A stretch of 37,848 nt of DNA, taken from the NCBI GenBank assembly GCA_958443265.1, contig CAUCKA010000013.1, positions 1 to 37,848 on the forward strand, in the 5' to 3' direction. Made by a program: the position numbers and the translations under genes. This document shows positions 26,726-34,701 of the stretch, one piece after another; the first letter of the stretch is position 1, and each line of letters starts with the position of its first letter. Origin of the DNA: an uncultured Collinsella sp. (GTDB taxonomy: Bacteria; Actinomycetota; Coriobacteriia; Coriobacteriales; Coriobacteriaceae). The notes beneath the pieces were generated by a model. The model did not search any database. It was not told where the DNA came from and was given only the letters and a program-made list of their open reading frames with translations.

Positions 26726-27372
26726 CGCACGGCCTTGACCGCCGCTGTCAGGTCGAACAACGTATCGAGCACGGCCTCGCAGCCATCCACCACGTCCTGC
26801 GGCAGCGGCACGATATCGGGAACAGCAAAGACATGGCAGCCGGCCGTGATGCCCGAGACGCAGCCGTTGCGCGAATCCTCGACCACGGCACATTCCTCGG
26901 GGGCAAAGCCCGCTCGCTCGCAGGCAAGCAGATACATCTCGGGATCGGGCTTGCCGTGCACGACGTCCTCGCCGCAAGTCACCGTCTCAAACTTGTCAAA
27001 GAGGCCGACCATCTTAAGGTTGCGCTCGGCCGTAACGAGGCGCGACGACGTTGCAAGGCCCACGTGATAGCCCGCAGCCAGCAGCTCGTCTATGCACTCG
27101 GCAGCGCCGGCCTTAAGCTCCAGATCGGTCTTGACCATCTCGTCGCGAATCTCCTTGTGGCGATGATAGAGCGCCTCGGCGGTTTCTCTGCTGCCGCAAT
27201 GCGCCTCAAGGATGTCCATGACATCGGGCAGTGTACGACCGATAAACTGATGAATCAGCGCGTCATCAATCGCGATGCCCAGCTCAGCGGCGGGCGCTTT
27301 CCATGCCTTAATGCCCAGACGCTCGGTATCGACCAGCGTTCCGTCCATGTCAAAAATAACAGCCTTGATCAT
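26722..27372 (-). CDS. HAD-superfamily hydrolase (beta-phosphoglucomutase/phosphatase-like)
   Basis: A 216-aa HAD subfamily IA protein. Motif I is IFDMDGTLVDTE with the nucleophile and acid/base Asp, a helical cap follows, motif II is LATSSR, motif III is the Lys in GKPDPEMYLLACER, and motif IV is VVEDSRNGCVSGITAG. Such proteins dephosphorylate small sugar phosphates or act as phosphoglucomutases; the specificity is not evident. ATG 27372 follows GAGGAG by six bases. The AT-rich region shared with the divergent larE holds TATATA-ACG-TATATA (27427-27441), a palindrome that could control both genes. Confidence 0.93.
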   Translation of the reverse strand: MIKAVIFDMDGTLVDTERLGIKAWKAPAAELGIAIDDALIHQFIGRTLPDVMDILEAHCGSRETAEALYHRHKEIRDEMVKTDLELKAGAAECIDELLAAGYHVGLATSSRLVTAERNLKMVGLFDKFETVTCGEDVVHGKPDPEMYLLACERAGFAPEECAVVEDSRNGCVSGITAGCHVFAVPDIVPLPQDVVDGCEAVLDTLFDLTAAVKAVR

Positions 27373-27539
27373 ATCGGTCTCCTCACCGGATTGCGTTACT
27401 GTCACTCTACCGCACTTTACAAATTTGTATATAACGTATATAGCATATTGCACTTTCGTTACATAGGTAGAAATCTTATGACAAGCAGCCCGGTAGGATT
27501 ATAGTTTTCGACCGAGTACTCAATAGCAAGGATCGTTTC

Positions 27540-28418
27540 ATGTTTTCAGACACCACCGCACCTGCAGAGGAGCTTCAGGACAAACTCGCAGCGCTCGAGC
27601 AGCTGCTTTTGGCATATGGACGCGTCGCCATCGGCTTTTCCGGCGGCGTCGACAGCAGCTTTTTGGCCGCGGTCTGCGCCCGTATCATGCCTGCCGACAC
27701 GCTTCTCGTCCACCTCACCACGCCGCTCATCGGCACGCCCGAGCAGGCTTCGTTTGAGCGTTCCGTTGACGGGCAAGCCAAAGAAGGGCCGCATTTTAAG
27801 CTCCCTGTGCTCAACCTTTCAGTCGATCAGCTGCATCTCCCCCAAGTAGCCTGCAACGATGCCAATCGCTGCTACCACTGCAAGCACGCCGGCTTTACCG
27901 CTATCGTCAACCACGCCAAGTCGCTCGGCTTCCCCACCGTCATCGATGGCAGCAATGCAAGCGATCGCGGTGACTACCGCCCCGGCATGCGCGCGGCAGA
28001 AGAGCTCGGCGTACGCTCGCCGCTTATGGAGGTCGGCTTTACCAAGGACGAAGAGCGCAAACTGTTGCGCGCATGGGGCTACCCCGTTTGGAACCTGCCG
28101 GCGGGAGCCTGTCTTGCCACGCGCGTCCCCACAGGTGAGGAGCTTACGCGCGAGAAGATCGATCTAATCCGCGCCTGCGAGGATTACCTGCACGATCTTG
28201 GTCTGGCGCAGGTACGTGCGCGCTTGGTCGGCGGCTGCATGCATATCGAGGCCGCTCCCGCAGATGTCACTAAGATTGCCGCCCTCGGCAGTGCTGCCGT
28301 CGACGGCGAGGGCAAGACCCCGTTGCCCGCCGCCATCGAGTCCGCGCTGCGCGAGCTGGGCTGCGACCGCATCTCCCCCGAGGTCACCCCCTACATCCAC
28401 GGCAACATGAATCTTTAA
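27540..28418 (+). CDS. larE: ATP-dependent sacrificial sulfur transferase LarE
   Basis: A 292-aa PP-loop enzyme of the LarE family, which inserts sulfur into the pyridinium dicarboxylate precursor of the nickel-pincer cofactor of lactate racemase and relatives. The PP-loop is GFSGGVDSSFLAAV, followed by DGSNASDRGDYRPGMRAAEE. Three cysteines stand out: the pair in NRCYHCKHAG and one in PAGACLATRVP, which matches the sulfur-donor Cys of the single-Cys type. Three-Cys LarE proteins are reported to hold a [4Fe-4S] cluster; assignment here is by motif. No larA, larB or larC is in the window. ATG 27540 follows AAGGA by eight bases. Confidence 0.92.
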   Translation: MFSDTTAPAEELQDKLAALEQLLLAYGRVAIGFSGGVDSSFLAAVCARIMPADTLLVHLTTPLIGTPEQASFERSVDGQAKEGPHFKLPVLNLSVDQLHLPQVACNDANRCYHCKHAGFTAIVNHAKSLGFPTVIDGSNASDRGDYRPGMRAAEELGVRSPLMEVGFTKDEERKLLRAWGYPVWNLPAGACLATRVPTGEELTREKIDLIRACEDYLHDLGLAQVRARLVGGCMHIEAAPADVTKIAALGSAAVDGEGKTPLPAAIESALRELGCDRISPEVTPYIHGNMNL

Positions 28419-28445
28419 GTTACGCCGTTTTACAAACGGCGTAAC
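28419..28445. repeat. Hairpin GTTACGCCGTTT-tac-AAACGGCGTAAC after larE
   Basis: A perfect 12-bp stem with a 3-base loop starts at the base after the larE stop. It has no T-run and resembles the hairpin after the nitroreductase gene, both followed by CCGCTCG. Confidence 0.65.
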
Positions 28446-28498
28446 CGCTCGGCGCTGCGCAGGCTCAACCTGAACACATAAATTGCCACCTTCCAAAA

Positions 28499-28532
28499 AG
28501 GGACAGGTTTATTTTGGCAGGTTTTATCTGGG
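28499..28532. repeat. GGGACAGG-family element, copy C (inverted relative to B2)
   Basis: AGGGACAGGTTTATTTTGGC...TCTGGG is the reverse complement of 25501-25534 with one mismatch. It lies in the 271-bp gap between larE and the nuclease gene. The rest of that gap holds a CAAATG...CATTTG repeat and an extended -10 (TGC TAGACT, 28648-28656) for the nuclease gene. Confidence 0.82.
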
Positions 28533-28689
28533 GAAACGCCGAAGCCCCACATTCACAACCGCCGCAGCTCCATATGAGGCAAATGAACCGGCGGCATTTG
28601 TCCCAAATCTTGAGTATTTGTTCGGCGGAGCGGCCTCAGCCGGCTCCTGCTAGACTGGTAGATTCCCAACCGTCCATCCAGGAGCCTCA

Positions 28690-29700
28690 ATGTCGCGCAA
28701 GTCCGCCTACAAGCAAGTACTTTCCATCGGCACCGCCGTGGTGCTGGGGTTTGCGCTGTTTACGGGATCGCTCGACGGGGCGCCCAAGCTGCTCTCGCCG
28801 CAAAGCGATGAGCAGGCGGCGGCCCTGGCCGAGAAGCAAAGCGAGAGCCCCAACCGCACCGACGACGAAGCGGACTTGGTCGCCCGGCTCGAATCGGGAA
28901 CGGCGAGCTCCCCGGACCCTCAAAACAGCCAGGACTCTGGCGATGGCTCCGATTCCGCCGCAACCGACACCGGCGACGGCGCTTCCGCGGACAGCGCCGC
29001 CACCCCCATCGACGAGGTCGAAAACCCCGATCTCAACCGCGCCCGCGGCGTATATCTCAGCAGCATTCCCGACTACGCCGGCAACCCCTACGTTACCCTT
29101 CGCGCCGATGGCACGCACCCGCTCGGCACGCCGTCGTTCACGCTCGATGAATACGAGCGGGCCACCGAAGAAGGATGCTTTAAGAAGTTCTCAAAGCTCG
29201 ACAGCCTGGGCCGTACCCGCAAAGCACTCGCCTGCATAGGACTCGAATCGCTCGGCAAAGGCAAGCGCGGCGATATCTCGCGTATCCATCCTGCCGGTTG
29301 GCACCAGCAGCGCTACGACTTTATTCCAGGCCAGAGCCTCTACAACCGCTGCCACCTCATCGCCTGGTCGCTCTGCGGCGAAAACGCCAACCGCAAGAAT
29401 CTCCTCACCGGCACGCGCTATCTCAACGAGACGGGCATGCTACCGTTTGAGGAGCAGATTCTCGACTACATCCGCGAAACGGGCAACCACGTGCTCTACC
29501 GCGTCACGCCCATGTATAACGAAGAGGAACTTGTCTGCCGCGGCGTGCGCCTTGAGGCGCAATCGGTCGAGGACCACGGCAAGACCCTCTGCTTCCACGT
29601 ATACTGCTACAACCTGCAGCCGCATGTGCAGATCGACTACGCCACCGGCCGCAATCAGACCTCGGGAGACCAGGGCCGACCAAGCTGCCCCAAAACCTAA
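28690..29700 (+). CDS. Secreted DNA/RNA non-specific endonuclease
   Basis: A 336-aa protein with an N-terminal signal or anchor helix (QVLSIGTAVVLGFALFTGSL), an acidic Ser/Asp/Ala low-complexity stalk (about 60-105), then a beta-beta-alpha-metal nuclease domain. The active site is YNRCHLIAWSLCGENANRKN, with the general-base His in NRCH in place of the DRGH of EndA/serratial nucleases, followed by LLTGTRYLNETGMLPFE. Relatives degrade extracellular DNA or act in DNA uptake; no competence genes are nearby. ATG 28690 has AGGAG five bases upstream. A bidirectional terminator follows. Confidence 0.92.
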   Translation: MSRKSAYKQVLSIGTAVVLGFALFTGSLDGAPKLLSPQSDEQAAALAEKQSESPNRTDDEADLVARLESGTASSPDPQNSQDSGDGSDSAATDTGDGASADSAATPIDEVENPDLNRARGVYLSSIPDYAGNPYVTLRADGTHPLGTPSFTLDEYERATEEGCFKKFSKLDSLGRTRKALACIGLESLGKGKRGDISRIHPAGWHQQRYDFIPGQSLYNRCHLIAWSLCGENANRKNLLTGTRYLNETGMLPFEEQILDYIRETGNHVLYRVTPMYNEEELVCRGVRLEAQSVEDHGKTLCFHVYCYNLQPHVQIDYATGRNQTSGDQGRPSCPKT

Positions 29701-29736
29701 ATTGATCCGTTTTCCTCCGTCCCCAAAGGATCAAAT

Positions 29737-29768
29737 AAGGCCGCCCCGGTTGCCCAGGGCGGCCTTTT
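29737..29768. terminator. Bidirectional terminator between nuclease and EF-G-like genes
   Basis: AAGGCCGCCC and GGGCGGCCTT form a perfect 10-bp stem. TTTT follows on the plus strand and TTATTTG on the minus strand, serving both convergent genes. An outer ATTGATCC/GGATCAAT repeat flanks the left side. Confidence 0.88.
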
Positions 29769-29801
29769 CGTCAGCACCTACATTGCAGACAAAACCACAC
29801 G

Positions 29802-31877
29802 TTATTTGGCGCGGCCCTCCTCATAGCGCTCGACCAGCTTGGCCTGAACGTCATAGGGCACCTGCTCGTAGCCAGCGGGCTTCATGGTAAAGTCGCCCGT
29901 GCCGCGCGTAATAGAGCGCAGGCGCGTCGAGTAATCCGTCAGCTCGGCCAACGGGGCCTGGGCAATGACCACGGTATCGCCGCGCTCATCGGTCTCCATG
30001 CCCGTCACGCGACCGCGCGAGGCCGAGATGTCACCCATCACGGCACCGGCGTAGCTCTCGGGGATTGTCACCGTGATTTCCTCGATGGGCTCCAGCACCA
30101 CCGGGTCGGCATCGGCGCATGCCTTGCGCAGGCCGATGCGAGCCGCCGCGCGGAACGCCATCTCGTTGGAGTCGACGCTGTGATACGAGCCGTCGTACAC
30201 AGCCACGCGAATGCCCGTGAGCGGATAGCCGGCAATGATGCCGTCCTTCATGGTCTCCTGGACGCCCTTGTCCACGGCGGGAATCAGCGAGCGCGGAATG
30301 CGGCCGCCCACGACCTCGTCCACAAACTCATAGCCATCGCTCGTGCCGTCGGGCCCAATGAGCGGCTCCACGCGCAGCCAGCAGTCGCCGTACTGACCGG
30401 CGCCGCCGGTCTGCTTCTTATGGCGGCCCTGGGCACTTGCCGTACGGCGAATGGTCTCGCGATACGGAATGCGGATCGGCACACTCTTGGCAGCAACCTT
30501 GGTGCGATCCTCCAGACGGTTGAGCAGCACCGAAACCTGCGCCTCGCCAACGGCGGAGATAATGGTCTGGCCAGTCTCCTCGTCGCGGTCGATGCTCATG
30601 GTCGGGTCTGCCTTGCAGGCCTTCTCGATAAACGTGTAGAGCTTCTCCTCGTCGCCGCGGTTCTCGGCCTCAATAGCGATGCGATACTGCGAGTTGGGGA
30701 ACTTAAACGCCGCAGCCTCGACCTTGCCGGTAATGGAGAGCGTGTCACCCGTCTCGGCCGCCAACTTGGGCGCCACGATAATGTCGCCGGCATAGGCGTG
30801 ACCGACCTCGGTCATATCGCGGCCGCACATCACATACAGGTGAGCCAGACGATCGCTCTTGCGGGTACGCGCGTTGATCAGCTCAAGGCCCGGCTCAAGC
30901 GTGCCCGTCAGCACCTTGATAAAGCTGATGCGACCCTGCTGCGGATCGGCCAGCGTCTTAAACACAAACGCCACCGGACGATCATCGTCACTCGAGATCT
31001 TAAGCGAATCGCCGTCGATAAGCGGCATCTCGCCGTAGTCGGTCGGCGCCGGGAAGTACGTGGCAATGTCGTCCATCAGCGAGTTGACGCCCTGCTCCTT
31101 AATGCAATCGCCCGCAAAGACCGGCACAAAGATGCGCTCGGCGATCGCCTTCGACAGCAGGCCTTCAAGCTCCTCCTGCGTCAGCGTCTCCTCGCCTTCC
31201 AGGTACTTCATCATCAGCTCATCGTCGGCCTCGGCCACCAACTCGCACAGATGGTCATGGGCCTCCTCGGCCTGGGCACGATACTCCTCGGGAATCTCCG
31301 ACTCAACGGCTTCGATGCCGTTGCAATGGCGCGCCTTCATGCGCACCAGGTCGATGATGCCGTCAAAGTCCTCGCCCTCGCCCCAGGGAAGGGTCACGGC
31401 GCCCAGGCGCGTGCCAAAGCGCTCCTGCAGCAGGTCCATTGTGGTCGCAAAGCTGGCCTCGGAGCGCGACAGGCGGTTTACGAATACCGCACGTGCCAGA
31501 CGCAGGTCCTCGGCGGCATACCAGAGCTTAACCGTCGTAGGCTGCGGGCCGGCCTCGGCGTCGACCACAAACAGAGCCGTCTCGCAGACGCTCATCGCGG
31601 CATAGGCGTCGCCGATAAAATCGGGGTAGCACGGGGCATCGAGCACATTGATGCGTGCGCCCTTCCAGTCGATCGGTGCAATGGTCGTCGAGATGGAAAA
31701 TGCACGCTTGACCTCTTCAGGGTCATAGTCGAGCGTAGGCTTGGTGCCGTCGTGGCCGCCCAGGCGGGCGGTCTTGCCGGAAAGGTGGAGCATGGCTTCG
31801 GCGAGTGAAGTCTTGCCCACCCCGCCTTGGCCTACGAGCACCACGTTCCTTACGTTACCGGTCTTGGGAGCACCCAT
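29802..31877 (-). CDS. Elongation factor G-like GTPase (EF-G2 type) with altered GTPase motifs
   Basis: A 691-aa protein collinear with EF-G. The G domain starts NVVLVGQGGVGKTSLAEAML with an intact P-loop. The G3 motif DTPGH is replaced by DAPCYPDF, and NKxD by FVNRLSR. Domain II is FKTLADPQQGRISFIKVLTG, domain IV GRHKKQTGGAGQYGDC and domain V PESYAGAVMGDISASRGRV. Domain IV lacks obvious truncation. The G3 and G4 changes fit the EF-G-like/FusA2 group, which is not the main translocase; a ribosome-linked role is inferred. ATG 31877 has AAGGAGG five bases upstream; upstream starts are rejected. A weak promoter (TTGTCT, 17 bp, TATTCA; 32052-32080, minus) lies upstream. Confidence 0.92.
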   Translation of the reverse strand: MGAPKTGNVRNVVLVGQGGVGKTSLAEAMLHLSGKTARLGGHDGTKPTLDYDPEEVKRAFSISTTIAPIDWKGARINVLDAPCYPDFIGDAYAAMSVCETALFVVDAEAGPQPTTVKLWYAAEDLRLARAVFVNRLSRSEASFATTMDLLQERFGTRLGAVTLPWGEGEDFDGIIDLVRMKARHCNGIEAVESEIPEEYRAQAEEAHDHLCELVAEADDELMMKYLEGEETLTQEELEGLLSKAIAERIFVPVFAGDCIKEQGVNSLMDDIATYFPAPTDYGEMPLIDGDSLKISSDDDRPVAFVFKTLADPQQGRISFIKVLTGTLEPGLELINARTRKSDRLAHLYVMCGRDMTEVGHAYAGDIIVAPKLAAETGDTLSITGKVEAAAFKFPNSQYRIAIEAENRGDEEKLYTFIEKACKADPTMSIDRDEETGQTIISAVGEAQVSVLLNRLEDRTKVAAKSVPIRIPYRETIRRTASAQGRHKKQTGGAGQYGDCWLRVEPLIGPDGTSDGYEFVDEVVGGRIPRSLIPAVDKGVQETMKDGIIAGYPLTGIRVAVYDGSYHSVDSNEMAFRAAARIGLRKACADADPVVLEPIEEITVTIPESYAGAVMGDISASRGRVTGMETDERGDTVVIAQAPLAELTDYSTRLRSITRGTGDFTMKPAGYEQVPYDVQAKLVERYEEGRAK

Positions 31878-32112
31878 GATGACCTCCTTGCAGGGCCGCG
31901 CGCAATGCGCGACGCCAACGGGGAGAGTTCGCGGTCGGTGCCATCCCGGGAGCAGCATGGTCGGCAGCCGAGCCGACTCACCCTCCAAATGTCCTATGCC
32001 ACCACCCTACCCTCACGGGCGGCTGTCCATGCATACCTTTCGGCGCACGTATGAATACAGGCGGCGAGAGGAAGAGACAAGCTTGTGAGGCGATTATTGA
32101 ACCCCGTCGATG

Positions 32113-32153
32113 CAAACAAAAGCCGCCACAGACCGTAAGACCTGCGGCGGCTT
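32113..32153 (-). terminator. Terminator of the amino-acid ABC operon
   Basis: On the minus strand AAGCCGCCGCA and TGTGGCGGCTT pair around a 12-base loop, followed by TTGTTTG, about 34 bases after the ATPase gene stop. Confidence 0.82.
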
Positions 32154-32186
32154 CGCCTCAATTAATAGTTAAGTAAATACCTGAGC

Positions 32187-32951
32187 CTATCCCTCGATAC
32201 GGCTCAAGAACTCACGGGTACGTTGCTCGCGCGGACGATCGATGACCTGATCGGCAGGCCCCTCCTCGACAATGCGGCCGCCATCCATAAAGACCACGCG
32301 GTCGGCAACATCGCGCGCAAACTGCATTGCGTGGGTCACGATCACCATCGTCATATTCTGCGCGGCAAGGTCTTTAATGACACGCAGCACCTCGGCCGTC
32401 AGCTCGGGATCGAGTGCCGAGGTCGGCTCGTCAAAGAACAGGATCTCCGGGTCGAGCGCTAGGGCGCGGGCAATACTCACGCGCTGCTGCTGACCGCCCG
32501 AAAGCTCACACGGAACCTTGTTCTCGTTGCCCACAAGCCCCATCTGAGCAATTAATTCATGCGCACGAGCTTCCGCCTGCTCGCGCGGGCGCTTAAGCAC
32601 GCGAATCGGCGCATCGGTGATGTTTTTCATCACGGTATAGTGTGGGAACAGATTGTAGTTCTGGAACACCAGGCCGAATCGCGAGCGTGCCCGCTTGGGC
32701 ACATCGCCCTTCGCATAGACCGCGCCCGAACCCGCATCCGTCGCAACGGCAAGGTCACCAAACGAGAGCGAGCCTCCGTCGAGTGTCTCGAGCAGCGTGG
32801 CACACCGCAGCAGCGTGGACTTGCCGCCACCCGAAGGTCCGATAATCGCCACGACCTCGCCACGCTTGACCTCGAGCGAGATATCCTTGAGCACCTCATT
32901 GCCGCCAAACGCCTTGCGCGCGTTCGATATATTCATTACCGAATTAATCAT
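32187..32951 (-). CDS. Amino-acid ABC transporter ATP-binding protein
   Basis: A 254-aa GlnQ-type ATPase powering polar amino-acid uptake. It has Walker A IIGPSGGGKST, a Q-loop in GLVFQNYNLFPHYTV, signature LSGGQQQR, Walker B ILFFDEPTSALDPE and H-loop VTHAMQFARDVADRV. An insertion of about 10 residues (ATDAGSGAVYAKGD) sits between Walker A and the Q-loop. ATG 32951 overlaps the permease stop by eight bases (CATGATTAA context), so translation is coupled. Last gene of the operon. Confidence 0.96.
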   Translation of the reverse strand: MINSVMNISNARKAFGGNEVLKDISLEVKRGEVVAIIGPSGGGKSTLLRCATLLETLDGGSLSFGDLAVATDAGSGAVYAKGDVPKRARSRFGLVFQNYNLFPHYTVMKNITDAPIRVLKRPREQAEARAHELIAQMGLVGNENKVPCELSGGQQQRVSIARALALDPEILFFDEPTSALDPELTAEVLRVIKDLAAQNMTMVIVTHAMQFARDVADRVVFMDGGRIVEEGPADQVIDRPREQRTREFLSRIEG

Positions 32952-33597
32952 GGTAGTAATCCAATTTTTTCTCGGCGGCGCCCAGCAGCATCTCGACGAC
33001 GAAATTAAAGACCCAGTAAATCAGCGCCGCGATCGCAAACGGCACCATGCTCACCTGCGAGGCGACCAGCGCCTTGGCCGTCGAGAACATCTCACCCACG
33101 CCAATGGCAAACGCCAGCGACGTGTCCTTGACCAGCGTGATGATCTCATTGCCCATCGCCGGCAAAATGCGCTTGGCGACCTGCGGCATCACGATATACA
33201 GAAACGTCTGCAGACGCGAGTAGCCCAGCACCTCGGCGGCCTCGTATTGACCGCGCGGAATGGACTGCAGGCCCGAGCGATAGATCTCGGCAAAGTAACC
33301 GGCGTAGTTGATGATGAACGCCACGACGCACGCCGTCCACTTGGAATCGGGCGTGAGCGAAATGCCGAACACGTAGTACGGGGCAAAGTAGATGGCAAAC
33401 ATCTGCAGCATGAGCGGCGTGCCGCGCATCACCGAAATATAGATGCGCGCAATCCAGCGGAGCGGCGCGATTTTGCTCATGCGCATAAACGCCACGGGGA
33501 TTCCCAGCGGAATCGACCCCAGCAGCGTCAGCACAAACAACTGCAAACTGACCAAGAATCCCTGGCCAAGCATCTGCATCATGACCTGAATAGACAA
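32944..33597 (-). CDS. Amino-acid ABC transporter permease
   Basis: A 217-aa HisM/GlnP-type membrane protein with about five helices. The EAA cytoplasmic loop (YEAAEVLGYSRLQTFLYIVMP) contacts the ATPase, and MRGTPLMLQMFAIYF is the family signature. The start is uncertain: TTG 33597 (after GAGAG with six bases) gives MSIQVMMQMLGQG, and ATG 33582 is an alternative. TTG 33636 has no ribosome site. It follows the binding-protein gene across a 150-bp gap that folds into a long hairpin, which may lower permease and ATPase expression relative to the binding protein. Confidence 0.93.
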   Translation of the reverse strand: MSIQVMMQMLGQGFLVSLQLFVLTLLGSIPLGIPVAFMRMSKIAPLRWIARIYISVMRGTPLMLQMFAIYFAPYYVFGISLTPDSKWTACVVAFIINYAGYFAEIYRSGLQSIPRGQYEAAEVLGYSRLQTFLYIVMPQVAKRILPAMGNEIITLVKDTSLAFAIGVGEMFSTAKALVASQVSMVPFAIAALIYWVFNFVVEMLLGAAEKKLDYYHD

Positions 33598-33642
33598 CCC
33601 ATGCTCTCTTTCACAGTAACGGAACAGCGAACCCAATGCTAA

Positions 33643-33749
33643 AGCGGGTTTTCCAGGTGCCCGAGTTTGCCGTGAAAGAGGAGCGCCGCGTACTAAATGT
33701 ACGCAAGCGACGGTTTGAACGGCAAAATCGGGTGCCTGGGAAAGCCGCT
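33643..33749 (-). other. 107-bp imperfect hairpin between binding-protein and permease genes
   Basis: Two 31-bp arms (33643-33673 and 33719-33749) are complementary at 26 of 31 positions, with an inner GCGTAC-taaat-GTACGC stem. The left arm (minus strand) includes the binding-protein stop codon. The hairpin lies inside the operon transcript and lacks a T-run. It likely stabilises the upstream mRNA, like intra-operon elements in other binding-protein operons, or is a dispersed palindromic element. Confidence 0.75.
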
Positions 33750-34608
33750 ATTTGAGCACCCAGTTGTCGAAGGAAAGACCATAGCTTGAATACTTGTCGC
33801 ACAGGTCCTTAACCGTGCCGTCCTCGTAGAGCGCCTTGAGCGACTCGGTCACGGCGTCGGCCGACTTGGTGTCGCCCTTCTTAAAGCCGACGGCGTAGTG
33901 CTCGCTGGACAGCGGCTCATCAAGCTGCGTGTAAGCATCGGGCTTGGCGGCAAGCTGATACTGGGCAATCGAAAGATCGCAAGCCACGGCATCGACCGCA
34001 CCGCTCTCGAGCTGCATAAAGGCCGTGTTGTACTCGCCGATCGTGTCGAGCGTGGCAAACGTCGCCGCCAGATCCTTCTGGTCACCCTCAAGCACGTCCT
34101 GCGCAGCGGAATCAGTCTGGGTAATCACAGTCTTGCCGGCAAGATCGTCCCAGCCCTTGATGCCCGCGTCCTTCTTGACCACCAGCACCTGCTCGTTGAG
34201 CATGTACGGCTCGGAGAACGTGTAATCGTCCTCGCGGCCCTCCATGGTAAAGCCGTTCCAAATGCAGTTGATGGCACCCGAGTTGAGCAGCGTATCCTTG
34301 GCATCCCAATCGATGGCCTCGTATTTGACCTCCCAGCCCTGCTTATCGGCAACGGCCTTGGCAAGATCAAGATCAAAGCCCGTGTACTCGCCATCGTCGC
34401 CCACAAAGCCGTACGGAGGGTAGGACTTGTCAAAGCCCACCACGAGCTTCTTGGACTCCGTAGCGCCCTTCACATCCTTGGCCGCGGCAGAGCCAGCAGC
34501 GGAGCCCTTGCCGGCACCACCGCCGCAACCGACAAGACCAAGGCCAAGCACCGTGGCGAGCGAGCCGGCTAGACCAACAAACTGACGACGAGACATATCG
34601 GTATTCAT
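33748..34608 (-). CDS. Amino-acid ABC transporter substrate-binding lipoprotein
   Basis: A 286-aa extracellular binding protein of the family 3 solute-binding type. The N-terminus combines a twin-arginine motif (MSRRQFVG), a hydrophobic stretch and a lipobox ending GLVGC, so it is probably a Tat-exported lipoprotein. A Gly/Ala/Ser linker follows. The mature domain shows VVGFDKSYPPYGFVGDDGEY, TGFDLDLAKAVAD and the conserved IWNGFTMEGREDDYTFSEPY. The ligand is likely a polar amino acid; which one is not clear. ATG 34608 follows AGGGGG by about eight bases. First gene of the operon. A CACTTTA-n6-TAAAGTG repeat lies 19 bp upstream of the start. Confidence 0.95.
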   Translation of the reverse strand: MNTDMSRRQFVGLAGSLATVLGLGLVGCGGGAGKGSAAGSAAAKDVKGATESKKLVVGFDKSYPPYGFVGDDGEYTGFDLDLAKAVADKQGWEVKYEAIDWDAKDTLLNSGAINCIWNGFTMEGREDDYTFSEPYMLNEQVLVVKKDAGIKGWDDLAGKTVITQTDSAAQDVLEGDQKDLAATFATLDTIGEYNTAFMQLESGAVDAVACDLSIAQYQLAAKPDAYTQLDEPLSSEHYAVGFKKGDTKSADAVTESLKALYEDGTVKDLCDKYSSYGLSFDNWVLK

Positions 34609-34626
34609 GGTATTCCCCCTTGATGG

Positions 34627-34646
34627 CACTTTAGTTAGGTAAAGTG
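34627..34646. promoter_or_regulatory. Candidate operator of the amino-acid ABC operon, shared with ilvE
   Basis: A perfect 7-bp inverted repeat CACTTTA-gttagg-TAAAGTG lies directly before the binding-protein gene. Its core matches 11893-11909 upstream of ilvE at 14 of 17 bases with the same 6-base spacing. A further CACTTTAGTG lies at 34671-34680. Confidence 0.5.
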
Positions 34647-34701
34647 AGTCATGTAACGTTCAGAATCATACACTTTAGTGAGATGGAGTACAAGGGAGGG
34701 C

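Noticed and set aside
30180..31808. A 542-codon plus-strand frame
   Set aside because: It is antisense to the EF-G-like gene, which has clear domains and a strong ribosome site.
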